Source: Rhodoplanes serenus (GTDB taxonomy: Bacteria > Pseudomonadota > Alphaproteobacteria > Rhizobiales > Xanthobacteraceae). From it: 64,000 nucleotides of DNA. Location of the stretch: the NCBI GenBank assembly GCA_009720755.1, contig WNKV01000004.1, positions 186,001 to 250,000 of the forward strand. Direction: 5' to 3'. Both the position numbers and the translations under genes were made by a program. The notes under the pieces are model-generated. The model saw only the letters and a list, made by a program, of their open reading frames with translations, did no database searches and was not told where the DNA came from. Within the stretch, counting starts at the first letter, position 1, and the number at the start of each line of letters is the position of its first letter. Below are positions 1 to 8,179 of this stretch, one piece after another.

Positions 1-1
1 C

Positions 2-148
2 ATCTACACTCAGCTTTTGTGGGTGGTGGCGGCGGGCTGGCTGGTGTTCGGCGACGTGCCCAACCAATGGACTCTCGCCGGGGCCGCCGTGGTGATCGTG
101 TCGGGCCTCTATCTGGTCCACCGCGAGCGTGTGCGCCGGACGGGCTGA
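2..148 (+). CDS. DMT/EamA-family permease, C-terminal end (partial)
   Basis: The frame is open from the left edge and ends at TGA 146-148, giving the last 48 residues of a protein that starts outside the window. They hold two hydrophobic stretches split by a short FGDVPNQWTLAG turn, then a basic tail (VHRERVRRTG). This matches the last two helices of EamA/DMT drug-metabolite transporters, where a 'FGE/D...W..AG..LI..G' pattern is usual. The substrate cannot be inferred. About 200 bp without a gene separate it from the next cluster. Confidence 0.7.
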   Translation: MYTQLLWVVAAGWLVFGDVPNQWTLAGAAVVIVSGLYLVHRERVRRTG

Positions 149-349
149 CGGGCCATGTGGGCCAGGGGCCGGGCGGTGTTGTTTCGCAGTGCAGCAAGGG
201 GCCGGGCCTGATCACGAGGGCGGCGCCGCGATGCCGGTCGACTCGCCCGATGCGGCGTTCCTGCCCACCGTGCCGAGTTGACAACCGAAGCGGCGGCGCC
301 CGATACATTTCACATCCCTCCTCGATCGTCCCCCTCCGAGGTTCCCGTC

Positions 350-1390
350 ATGGTCAAGAAGCCTGTCCGCGCGCCCGACGACCGGACCGCGCCTGCGCGC
401 GCCAACGACGATCTCGGCGAGGAGCTGCGGCTGCGCCTCTATCGGAGCCAGCAGGTGATCCGCCAGGCGGAACAGCGCGCCTACGACCTGTTTCTCCAGA
501 ACCTGGTCAAGGGAACCAGCCACCTGTCGCTCGGCCAGGAGGCGATCGCGGCCGGCTTCGCCACTGCGATGCGGCCGGGCGACCTGTCGTTCTGCACCTA
601 TCGGGGCCATGCCCACACGCTCGCCCGCGGCGTGCCGGTCGAGAAGGTGCTGGGCGAGCTGATGCAGCGTGACAACGGATTGATGCGCGGCAAGGGCGGC
701 TCCATGCATCTCACCTCGGTGGAGCACGGCGTGATGGGCTCCTACGCCATCATCGGAGCGCATCTGCCGATCGCCTGCGGGGCGGCGCTGACCGCCCAGT
801 ACAAGGGGTTGGACGACGTCGCGGTGTGCTTCTTCGGCGACGGCACCACCAATATCGGGGCCTTCCACGAGGCGCTGAACTTCGCCGCCGTGTGGGCACT
901 GCCCGTGGTGTTCGTGTGCGAGAACAATCTCTACATGGAATACACGGCGATCCACGAGGTGACGGCGGTGAAGCATCCGGCCGCCGACCGCGCGAGCGCC
1001 TACGGGCTCGACCGGATCGTCGTCGACGGCAACGATGCCGACGTGGTGTACCGCACCGCGCAGACCGCCTTCGCCAGGGCGCGGGCCGGGCAGGGGCCGT
1101 CGCTGATCGAGTGCCTGACCTATCGGCACAGCGGCCACTCGCGCGCTGATCCGGCGAAGTACCGCCCCGAAGGGGAGCTGGAGCGCTGGAAGGAGCGCGA
1201 CCCGATCAAGATCTACCGCGAGCGGCTGGCGCAGTTCGGCATCGCCGAGAGCGCCATGACGGCGATCGATCAGGAGGTCGCCCGTATCGTCGACGCGGCC
1301 ACCGAAGCCTGCAAGGCGGCGGCGCCGCCGCCCGACGACATCCTGTTCACCGACGTCTATGCGGATGGAGGCTGGGCATGGCGGAACTGA
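350..1390 (+). CDS. Thiamine-diphosphate 2-oxo-acid dehydrogenase E1 alpha subunit
   Basis: This is the alpha subunit of a heterotetrameric E1 that decarboxylates pyruvate, acetoin or a related 2-oxo acid with thiamine diphosphate and passes the acyl group to E2. The 346-residue product has the ThDP motif GDG (residues 163-165) followed by ENN (191-193), and the phosphorylation-loop-like YRHSGHSRADP near the C-terminus. ATG 350 is preferred over an in-frame TTG at 278 because a GAGG lies about 8 nt upstream and family alignment starts there. It overlaps the E1 beta start by 13 nt, so the two are translationally coupled. Acetoin dehydrogenase AcoA and PDH E1 alpha cannot be separated by eye. 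Confidence 0.9.
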   Translation: MVKKPVRAPDDRTAPARANDDLGEELRLRLYRSQQVIRQAEQRAYDLFLQNLVKGTSHLSLGQEAIAAGFATAMRPGDLSFCTYRGHAHTLARGVPVEKVLGELMQRDNGLMRGKGGSMHLTSVEHGVMGSYAIIGAHLPIACGAALTAQYKGLDDVAVCFFGDGTTNIGAFHEALNFAAVWALPVVFVCENNLYMEYTAIHEVTAVKHPAADRASAYGLDRIVVDGNDADVVYRTAQTAFARARAGQGPSLIECLTYRHSGHSRADPAKYRPEGELERWKERDPIKIYRERLAQFGIAESAMTAIDQEVARIVDAATEACKAAAPPPDDILFTDVYADGGWAWRN

Positions 1391-2358
1391 CCTACCGCGA
1401 CGCGGTCGCCCGCGCCATCGCCCAGGAGATGGCACGCGATCCCGACGTGATCTTCTTCGGCGAGGACGTCGCCAAGGCGGGCGGCGTGTTCAAGGCGACC
1501 GTCGGCCTGCTGGAGCAGTTCGGCCCGAAGCGCGTGCGCGACTGCCCGATCTCCGAGCAGGCGATTCTCGGCGCCGCCATGGGGGCCGCGATGACCGGCC
1601 TGAAGCCGATCGCCGAGATCATGTTCTCGGACTTCCTCGCGGTCTGCTTCGACTATGTCGCGAACGAGTTCCCGAAGAGCCGCTACATGACGGCCGGCCA
1701 GGTGAAGTGCCCGCTCGTGGTGCGCACCGGCAACGGCGCCGGCTCGCGCTTCGGCGCCCAGCACTCGCAGAGCGTCGAGAACTGGTGCATGATGATCCCC
1801 GGCCTCAAGGTGGTGGCACCGTCGACGCCGCGCGACGTGATCGGGCTGCTCGCCGCCGCGGTGCGCGATCCCGATCCGGTGATCTTCTTCGAGCACAAGT
1901 CGCTCTACGCCGTGAAGGGCGAGGTGCCGGACGGCGAGATCGTCGACACGCTCGGCACGGCGAAGATCGTGCGGCCGGGCCGCGACGCGACCGTGCTGGC
2001 GCTCGCGCTGATGGTGCCCCGCGCCCTGGCGGCGGCCGAGACGCTCGCCGCCGAGCACGGCATCGAGGTCGAGGTGATCGACGTGCGCTCGCTGGTGCCG
2101 CTCGACATGCAGACCATCCTGGGCTCGGTCGGCCGCACCCACCGGCTGTTCACCGTGGAGGAAAATCCGCGGCTGTGCGGCTGGGGCGCCGAGATCGTGT
2201 CGATCGCGGTCGAGGAGGCGTTCTACGATCTCGACGGCCCGCCGGTGCGGATCACCACGCCGCATATTCCGCTGCCGGCGGCCGACACGCTCGAAGACAT
2301 CGTGCTGCCGACGCCGGCCCGCATCGTCGAAACGATCCGGCGGGCGTTGGGAAGCTGA
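1378..2358 (+). CDS. 2-oxo-acid dehydrogenase E1 beta subunit
   Basis: The 326-residue product pairs with the preceding E1 alpha to form the ThDP site. It opens with AELTYRDAVARAIAQEMARDP and carries the family blocks FGEDVAKAGGVFKAT, CPISEQAILGAAMGAAMTGLKPIAE and FEHKSLYAVKGEVP, and the C-terminal transketolase-like domain ends in TTPHIPLPAADTLE. Length and motif order are typical of PDH/AcoB beta subunits. It starts inside the E1 alpha gene (ATG 1378) and is followed by a REP-like hairpin region before the aldehyde dehydrogenase gene. Confidence 0.9.
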   Translation: MAELTYRDAVARAIAQEMARDPDVIFFGEDVAKAGGVFKATVGLLEQFGPKRVRDCPISEQAILGAAMGAAMTGLKPIAEIMFSDFLAVCFDYVANEFPKSRYMTAGQVKCPLVVRTGNGAGSRFGAQHSQSVENWCMMIPGLKVVAPSTPRDVIGLLAAAVRDPDPVIFFEHKSLYAVKGEVPDGEIVDTLGTAKIVRPGRDATVLALALMVPRALAAAETLAAEHGIEVEVIDVRSLVPLDMQTILGSVGRTHRLFTVEENPRLCGWGAEIVSIAVEEAFYDLDGPPVRITTPHIPLPAADTLEDIVLPTPARIVETIRRALGS

Positions 2359-2378
2359 TCACGCGCACGCCGGCGGCG

Positions 2379-2504
2379 CCCACCTCTCCCCGCTTGCGGG
2401 GAGAGGTGGGACGCCACGCCGCAGGCGTGGAGGCCGGGTGAGGGGGGCCAGCTAGAGGCTCGGCGTCCCGGCGACACCCCCTCTCCCCGCAAGCGGGGAG
2501 AGGG
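2379..2504. repeat. REP/BIME-like palindromic element
   Basis: Three hairpins sit in a row. 2379-2410 is a 15-bp inverted repeat around TT (arms CCCACCTCTCCCCGC and its complement). 2414-2430 has arms CCACGCC/GGCGTGG. 2479-2504 has 12-bp arms CCCTCTCCCCGC around AA. The outer two share the CCTCTCCCCGC core in the same sense. A related single hairpin lies at 4034-4056. The element fills most of the E1 beta to aldehyde dehydrogenase gap, where it could stabilise or attenuate the transcript. Confidence 0.8.
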
Positions 2505-2552
2505 AGCGCGTCCGTCGGATGGCGGACGACGGACACAGATCGAGGACGAGAC

Positions 2553-4004
2553 ATGTATGACAACCTGATCGCCGGCGTTCCAACGGATCTGTGGATCGGC
2601 GGCGCATGGCGCCCGTCGTCGGACGGGTCACGCTTCGACGTGATCGATCCGGCCACCGAGGCGGTGATCACCTCGGTGGCGAGCGGCACCGTCGAGGACG
2701 CCGAGGCGGCCGTCGAGGCGGCCGCGGCGGCCGGCGCCGAATGGGCGGCGAAGAAGCCGCGCGAGCGCGGCGAGATCCTGCGCCGCGCCTTCGAGCTGTT
2801 CACCAAGGAGAGCGAGCGCTTCGCCAAGCTGATCACGCTGGAGAACGGCAAGGCGCTGCCGGATTCGCGCGGCGAGGTCGCCTATGCGGCCGAGTTCTTC
2901 CGCTGGTTCGCCGAGGAGGGCGTGCGCAATCTCGGCCAGCTCTATCACGCGCCATCCTCAGGGGCGCGCATCATGGTGCAGCACCGGCCGGCCGGCGTCG
3001 CCTGCCTGGTGACGCCGTGGAACTATCCGGCCGCGATGGCGACCCGCAAGATCGCGCCGGCGCTCGCCGCCGGCTGCACCGTGGTGCTCAAGCCGGCCTC
3101 GGAGACGCCGCTCACCATGCTGGCGCTGATGCCGCTCTTGGCCGAGGCCGGGGTGCCGCCCGGCGTCGTCAACGTGGTGCCGTCGCGCCGCTCCGGCGCG
3201 GTGGTGTCGGCAATGCTGCACGACATGCGGGTCCGCGTCGTCTCCTTCACGGGCTCGACCGAGGTCGGCGTCAAGCTCTTGCGCGAAGCGGCCGACAACG
3301 TGGTGCGGCCCGCCATGGAGCTCGGCGGCAACGCGCCGTTCCTGGTGTTCGAGGACGCCGACATCGACGCCGCCGTCGACGGCGCCATGATCGCCAAGAT
3401 GCGCAACCAGGGCGAAGCCTGCACGGCGGCAAACCGCTTCTATGTCCACGAGGCCGTGCACGACGCCTTCGTCGACAAGCTGACGGCCCGCATGGCGGCG
3501 CTGAAAATGGGCAACGGACTCGACGAGAGCGTGGCGCTCGGTCCGCTGGTCAACGCCGACACGCGCGACAAGGTGCAGGAGCTGGTTGACGACGCCGTCG
3601 CCAAGGGCGCCAAGGTGACGGTCGGCGGTCGCCGCCCGGACGGCAAGGGCTTCTTCTATCCGGCGACGGTGCTGACCCACATCGCCGACGACGCCAAGCT
3701 GCTGCGTGAGGAGATCTTCGGGCCGGTCGCGGCGATCAAGACGTTCCGCGCCGAGCAGGAGGCGATCGACGCCGCGAACGCCACCGAGTACGGCCTCGCC
3801 GCCTATCTCTACACCAAGGATCTGAGCCGCGGCCTGCGGGTCTCGGAGAAGCTCGACTTCGGCATGATCGGCCTCAATCGCGGCCTGATGTCGGACCCGG
3901 CGGCGCCGTTCGGCGGGATGAAGCAGTCGGGTCTCGGGCGCGAAGGGGCGCACGAGGGCCTGATGGAGTTCCTGGAGACGCAGTACGTCTCGGTGAACTG
4001 GTGA
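2553..4004 (+). CDS. NAD(P)-dependent aldehyde dehydrogenase, succinate-semialdehyde dehydrogenase type
   Basis: This enzyme oxidises an aldehyde, probably a semialdehyde, to the acid with NAD(P)+. The 483-residue product has the cofactor-binding block TPWNYPAAMATRKIAPALAAG, the general-base Glu256 in MELGGNAPF, the nucleophile Cys290 in NQGEACTAANR, and the C-terminal APFGGMKQSGLGREG. The NQGEACTAANR form of the cysteine motif is typical of GabD-like enzymes. It lies between E1 beta and E2 of the oxo-acid dehydrogenase, all on the same strand, suggesting a shared catabolic route. The real substrate is unknown. Confidence 0.88.
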   Translation: MYDNLIAGVPTDLWIGGAWRPSSDGSRFDVIDPATEAVITSVASGTVEDAEAAVEAAAAAGAEWAAKKPRERGEILRRAFELFTKESERFAKLITLENGKALPDSRGEVAYAAEFFRWFAEEGVRNLGQLYHAPSSGARIMVQHRPAGVACLVTPWNYPAAMATRKIAPALAAGCTVVLKPASETPLTMLALMPLLAEAGVPPGVVNVVPSRRSGAVVSAMLHDMRVRVVSFTGSTEVGVKLLREAADNVVRPAMELGGNAPFLVFEDADIDAAVDGAMIAKMRNQGEACTAANRFYVHEAVHDAFVDKLTARMAALKMGNGLDESVALGPLVNADTRDKVQELVDDAVAKGAKVTVGGRRPDGKGFFYPATVLTHIADDAKLLREEIFGPVAAIKTFRAEQEAIDAANATEYGLAAYLYTKDLSRGLRVSEKLDFGMIGLNRGLMSDPAAPFGGMKQSGLGREGAHEGLMEFLETQYVSVNW

Positions 4005-4033
4005 TGCCGGGGGCCGGCGACGCGCCGGCTCTC

Positions 4034-4056
4034 CCTCTCCCCGCATGCGGGAGAGG
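4034..4056. repeat. REP-like hairpin
   Basis: Arms CCTCTCCC and GGGAGAGG enclose CGCATGC. The arms match the core of the element at 2379-2504. It lies between the aldehyde dehydrogenase stop and the E2 start. The E2 frame is open across it, but translation across it would add nonsense (PLPACGRGEKRP). Confidence 0.7.
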
Positions 4057-4105
4057 TGAGAAGAGGCCCCCCAGCGGCAAGTGCCTTGCAGAGAACGGGA
4101 CCGCG

Positions 4106-5443
4106 ATGGACATCCTGATGCCGCAGCTCGGCGAGACCGTCGCCGAAGGCAAGATCACCACCTGGTTCAAGGCGGTCGGCGACACCGTCGCGCCCGGCGA
4201 CAATCTGTTCGAGATCGAGACCGACAAGGTCTCGATGGAGGTGCCGGCGATTAGCGGCGGTGTCCTCGCCGAGATCCGGGTGCCGGCCGGCGCCGTGGCA
4301 CCGGTCGGTGCCGTGGTGGCGGTGGTGTCGGGCGATGCCGCCGGGGGTGAGAGCGCGACGCCCTTCGGGGCGCATACCGGGGCGGCCGCGTCGGGCGCAC
4401 CGCCTGTCCCCATGGCGGCGGCCCCGGGCCGCGCGCCCGCGTCCGCCGCGCTCTCGGCCGTGGGGTCGTCTGCGCCGCTCGATCCGTTCCACGCGGTGCG
4501 CACGCCCGCTCGCAACTACGGCCCGGCGCGGCTCGCCGGTGGCCGCACCGTCACGCCGCTCGCCCGTCGCCTCGCCGCCGAGGCCGGCATCGACCTCGCG
4601 GGACTTGCGGCCAGCGGCCCCTACGGCCGCATCGTGGCGCGCGACGTCGAGGCCGCGATCACCCACGGCGCCGCCGGCGCGCCGTCGCTCCCCGCCAGCC
4701 CGACGGCGGATCGCGTCAAGGCGCTGTACGAGCCCGGCATCGTCACCGAGCTGCCGGCCGACCAGATGCGCAAGACCATCGCGGCGCGTCTGGTCGAGGC
4801 CAAGCAGACGGTGCCGCATTTCTATCTCACCGCCGACGTCGCCCTGGATCGCCTGCTGACGCTCCGTCACGAGGCGAACGCGGCGGCCCCTCACGACGCC
4901 GACGGCCATCCCCTCTGGCGCCTCTCGGTCAACGATCTCGTGCTCCGCGCGCTCGCCCGCGCGCTGGTGCGAGTGCCGGACGCCAACGCGGTGTGGGCCG
5001 AAGATCGCATCCTGCGCTTCTCGCGTGTCGATGTCGGCATCGCGGTGGCGCTCGACGGCGGGCTGATCACGCCGGTGCTGCGCGACGCCGCCGGCAAGCC
5101 GATGAGCGCCGTCGCTACCGAGGCCAAGGACCTGATTGCCCGCGCGCGCGCCCGCCGGCTGGCGCCGGCCGAGTATCAGGGCGGCGTCTCCACGGTGTCC
5201 AATCTCGGCATGTACGGCATCAAGGAGTTCGCCGGCATCGTCAATCCGCCGCAGTCGACGCTGCTGGCGGTCGGCGCCGCCGAGCGCCGCCCGGTGGAAG
5301 CCGCGGATGGTGGCGTGCGCTTCGAGACCCGGATGACGCTGACGCTGTCGTGCGACCATCGCGTCGTCGACGGGGCGCTCGGGGCGAAGCTGCTGGCCGC
5401 GGTCCGGGACGCCATCGAGCATCCGGTCGGCCTCTTGGTGTAG
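4106..5443 (+). CDS. Dihydrolipoamide acyltransferase E2
   Basis: E2 takes the acyl group from E1 on a swinging lipoyl arm and transfers it to CoA. Domains of the 445-residue product are: lipoyl domain (about 1-77) with the lipoyl-lysine Lys41 in ETDKVSME, an Ala/Pro-rich linker, a peripheral subunit-binding domain (TPLARRLAAEAGIDLAGLAASGPYGRIVARDV), a second linker, and the catalytic domain ending in DHRVVDGALGAKLL with the HxxxDG active-site motif. ATG 4106 begins the canonical lipoyl domain (MDILMPQLGETVAEG); the upstream in-frame extension is REP-like sequence. No E3 (dihydrolipoamide dehydrogenase) gene follows, so E3 must come from elsewhere. Confidence 0.92.
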   Translation: MDILMPQLGETVAEGKITTWFKAVGDTVAPGDNLFEIETDKVSMEVPAISGGVLAEIRVPAGAVAPVGAVVAVVSGDAAGGESATPFGAHTGAAASGAPPVPMAAAPGRAPASAALSAVGSSAPLDPFHAVRTPARNYGPARLAGGRTVTPLARRLAAEAGIDLAGLAASGPYGRIVARDVEAAITHGAAGAPSLPASPTADRVKALYEPGIVTELPADQMRKTIAARLVEAKQTVPHFYLTADVALDRLLTLRHEANAAAPHDADGHPLWRLSVNDLVLRALARALVRVPDANAVWAEDRILRFSRVDVGIAVALDGGLITPVLRDAAGKPMSAVATEAKDLIARARARRLAPAEYQGGVSTVSNLGMYGIKEFAGIVNPPQSTLLAVGAAERRPVEAADGGVRFETRMTLTLSCDHRVVDGALGAKLLAAVRDAIEHPVGLLV

Positions 5444-5476
5444 GGCGGCCGGATCACGCCGTCGCGGGTCACGTCG

Positions 5477-6151
5477 TCAGCGGGCCGGCGCCGCCGCAGC
5501 CGGCTCGGGGCTCGGGGGCGGCGCGGCCGGAGCGGTGGTCGCCAGGGCGACCGCCTCGCGGTCGGGTTCGAGAGGCGCCGGCACCGCGGCGACCGGCAGG
5601 CTCGCGAGCGCCACGGCGGGCGGCCCCGCAGGACCGACCGCGACGGGTGGCGGCCGCAAGGCGTGCTCGCCGGCGATGACGTGGCTGCGCAGCCGGTTGG
5701 GTGCCGCGATGCGGTTCAGCCGGTCCGCCCCGATGCTGCTGACGATGCCGTTCACGGTGATGTCGCCGAAGTCGAGCATCTGCCCGAGCACGCCCTGATC
5801 GACATCGATCCGCTCGATGCGATCGAGCGGCATCTCGCTGGTCGAGCGGTGCAGCAGGCCCGACTTGTAGATCACCCGCCGGTCGGTGACGGCGATCTCG
5901 GTGAGGCGGCGGCGGTACCAGGCGCGCGCGAGCAGCGCGGCCCCGACCGCCAGGAAGGCCAGCGCCAGGCCGCTCCACAGCCCGTCCAGGCTGTCGGCCA
6001 GCTCGTCGTTCAGGTAGGAGATCACCGCCGGCGTCAAGCTGGCGGCCGCCAGCGCCACGCAGCCGAGCCCGGGCAGATACAGCACCCAGTGCCGGCCGGT
6101 GCGGAACCGGACGGTCTCTCCCGGTAGGAGGACGGTGTCGACGTAGCCCAT
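5477..6151 (-). CDS. PH-domain (bPH2, YdbS-like) membrane protein
   Basis: The 224-residue product starts MGYVDTVLLPGETVRFRTGRHW. Two hydrophobic segments follow (about 24-45 and 57-75), then a bacterial PH-like domain: RLTEIAVTDRRVIYKSGLLHRSTSEMPLDRIERIDVDQGVLGQMLDFGDITVNGIV. The 'E..VTD.RV..K.G...R...E..L..IE.I' pattern is the DUF304/bPH2 signature. The C-terminal 60 residues are Pro/Ala-rich and low in complexity. ATG 6151 is chosen because the upstream extension has no family resemblance. The molecular role is unknown. The gene is convergent with the E2 gene. Confidence 0.75.
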   Translation of the reverse strand: MGYVDTVLLPGETVRFRTGRHWVLYLPGLGCVALAAASLTPAVISYLNDELADSLDGLWSGLALAFLAVGAALLARAWYRRRLTEIAVTDRRVIYKSGLLHRSTSEMPLDRIERIDVDQGVLGQMLDFGDITVNGIVSSIGADRLNRIAAPNRLRSHVIAGEHALRPPPVAVGPAGPPAVALASLPVAAVPAPLEPDREAVALATTAPAAPPPSPEPAAAAPAR

Positions 6152-6305
6152 GCGGTTCCGGCCCCTGTGGCTGCGTTCCGGATTCGGCCCCCAGGGATAG
6201 CGCGTTTCGCCCTCCGCCGGAACGCCTGGCCGGCAGTGCCTTGCCGGGCCGGACCCGTCGCTGTTAAGCCGGACGGGCAGGATAATCAAAATGGGGAGGA
6301 TCACC

Positions 6306-7322
6306 ATGGCGGCGGACAAGCCGGAGATTCTGCTGGTCGGCACCGCCAAGCCGGTGATCGTCGGCGGGCTCGACCCGATCGCGACCGTCCATCGGCTGAT
6401 CGAGGCGGAGGACCGCGGAGCATTCCTGGCGGCGATCGCCGAGCGGGTGCGCGGCATCGCGGTCGCCTACACGGCCAACCGCATCGACGCCGCCTTCATG
6501 CAGCGGTTTCCACGGCTGGAGATCGTGGCGAGCTTCGGGGTCGGCTACGACCATGTCGATGCCGCCTGGGCGGGCCGCAACGGCATCGTCGTCACCAACA
6601 CGCCCGAGGTTCTCGACGAGGAGGTGGCCGACACGGCACTCGGCCTGCTGCTCTGCACGGTGCGCGAGCTGCCACAGGCGGAGCGGCATCTGCGCGCCGG
6701 CCGGTGGGTGGAGAAGCCCTATCCGCTGAGCCGCGCGACGCTACGCGACCGCACCGTCGGGCTGGTCGGCATGGGGCGGATCGGCCGCGCCATCGCGCGC
6801 CGCCTCGACGCCTTCCGGGTGCCGGTCGTCTATCACACCCGCCGGCCGGTCGCCGATGCCCCGTACCGTCACTATCCCTCGCTGGTCGCCATGGCGCGCG
6901 ACGTCGACATCCTGCTCGCCATCGTGCCGGGCGGCGAGGCGACCCGCCATCTGATCGACGCCGAGGTGCTGGCGGCGCTCGGCCCCGACGGCATCCTGAT
7001 CAACATGGCGCGCGGCTCGGTGGTCGACGAGGCGGCGCTGATCCGGGCGCTCCAGGCGCGCACCATCCTGTCGGCCGGGCTCGACGTCTACGCCACCGAG
7101 CCGCTCGTGCCGCCGGAGCTGATCGCCATGGAGCACGTCGTGCTGTTCCCGCATCTCGGCTCCGGCTCGGTCCACACCCGCGCCCGCATGGACCAGCTCG
7201 TGGTCGACAATCTCGCCTCGTGGTTCGCCGGCGACGGCCCGAAGACCCCGGTGCCGGAGACGCCGTGGCGGCCGGGCGGCGGGGCCGTGGCGGGTGCGGC
7301 CGGCGCGGTATCGGCCGGCTGA
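6306..7322 (+). CDS. D-isomer-specific 2-hydroxyacid dehydrogenase (glyoxylate/hydroxypyruvate reductase type)
   Basis: This enzyme reduces a 2-oxo acid such as glyoxylate or hydroxypyruvate to the D-hydroxyacid with NAD(P)H. The 338-residue product has the Rossmann motif G155-M-G-R-I-G160 and the catalytic Arg236 (NMARGSVVDE), Glu265 (YATEP) and His283 (FPHLGSG). ATG 6306 follows GGGGAGG by 5 nt, so it is chosen over an in-frame ATG at 6291 that overlaps that Shine-Dalgarno sequence. It appears to be a single-gene unit. Confidence 0.9.
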   Translation: MAADKPEILLVGTAKPVIVGGLDPIATVHRLIEAEDRGAFLAAIAERVRGIAVAYTANRIDAAFMQRFPRLEIVASFGVGYDHVDAAWAGRNGIVVTNTPEVLDEEVADTALGLLLCTVRELPQAERHLRAGRWVEKPYPLSRATLRDRTVGLVGMGRIGRAIARRLDAFRVPVVYHTRRPVADAPYRHYPSLVAMARDVDILLAIVPGGEATRHLIDAEVLAALGPDGILINMARGSVVDEAALIRALQARTILSAGLDVYATEPLVPPELIAMEHVVLFPHLGSGSVHTRARMDQLVVDNLASWFAGDGPKTPVPETPWRPGGGAVAGAAGAVSAG

Positions 7323-7387
7323 GGGCGGTCGCACCGGCACCCGTGCGCCGCGTGGCGGACCGCTTCGCCGCGTGCTAGCCTTGCCGG

Positions 7388-8179
7388 ATGCGCAGTCGTC
7401 CGTCCGATCGCCATTCGCCATTCGCCGTCAGGGGGATTGCCCCGCGGATTATCGTCGTCCTCCTCGGCACGGTCCTGCTGGCCGGCGCCGCCCGGGCCCA
7501 GCCCCAGACTCCTCCCGCCGCGCCGGCGCCTACTCCCGGCGAGGCGGCTCGTGCCATGACCGGGGCCCCCTGGGAGTTCTCCAACGCCGACCGCGATCGC
7601 CGCTGCACCGTGACGTTCCGCGCCGATGCGGCCGCCAAGCCCGGGCTGCCGGCGGCGGCCGGGGCGGCCGGCATGCGACTCGATCTCGAGCGGAGCTGCA
7701 CCGAGGTCTTCCCGTTTCTCCGCGACGTCGTCGCCTGGACGCTCGGCGACAACGACTTTCTGCGCTTCGTCGACGCGCGCGGCCGGCCGCTGCTGGAGTT
7801 CAGCGAGGTCGAGCACGGGCTCTACGAGGCGCCCAAGCAGGGCGAGGGCATCCTGTTCCTGCAACCCGTCGCGGTGGTCGAGCGGCCGGCCCCGAGCCCG
7901 AACGACCTGGCCGGCACCTGGACCGTCAAGCGAAGCGGCCGGCCGCTGTGCAGCGTGACGCTCGCCACCACACCGATCGGCGATGGCTTCGCGCTGCGGC
8001 TGGCCAATGGCTGCGACGCGGCGATCACCCGCTTCGCTCCCACCGCCTGGGCGATCGACCGCGGCGAGCTGGTGCTGAACGGCGCCCGCAACCAGGTCTG
8101 GCGCTTCGAGGAGACCGAGCCGAAAACCTGGCAGCGGGTGCCGGCGAGCAACGACCCGATCCAGATGGTCAGGCCGTAG
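7388..8179 (+). CDS. Secreted AprI/Inh-family protease-inhibitor-like protein, two domains
   Basis: The 263-residue product has an N-terminal export signal (basic start, hydrophobic stretch IIVVLLGTVLLAGAARA, likely cleavage near residue 38), then a Pro/Ala linker. Two similar domains follow: PWEFSNADRDRRCTVTFRAD... (about 60-160) and LAGTWTVKRSGRPLCSVTLATT... (about 175-255). Each has the 'W.v....r.C.v.l' strand and a later Cys or Trp pattern seen in AprI/Inh inhibitors and Omp19-like lipoproteins. In those families the domain blocks periplasmic or secreted metalloproteases. No protease gene is adjacent. Its 3' end overlaps the convergent acyl-CoA synthetase gene by 11 bp. Confidence 0.75.
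   Translation: MRSRPSDRHSPFAVRGIAPRIIVVLLGTVLLAGAARAQPQTPPAAPAPTPGEAARAMTGAPWEFSNADRDRRCTVTFRADAAAKPGLPAAAGAAGMRLDLERSCTEVFPFLRDVVAWTLGDNDFLRFVDARGRPLLEFSEVEHGLYEAPKQGEGILFLQPVAVVERPAPSPNDLAGTWTVKRSGRPLCSVTLATTPIGDGFALRLANGCDAAITRFAPTAWAIDRGELVLNGARNQVWRFEETEPKTWQRVPASNDPIQMVRP

Noticed and set aside
1359-2441. Long plus-strand open frame over E1 beta
   Set aside because: Out-of-frame shadow of E1 beta: Arg-rich, no domain, and it runs into the REP element.
4001-4105. N-terminal extension of E2
   Set aside because: The sequence is a REP-type hairpin; the lipoyl domain starts at ATG 4106.
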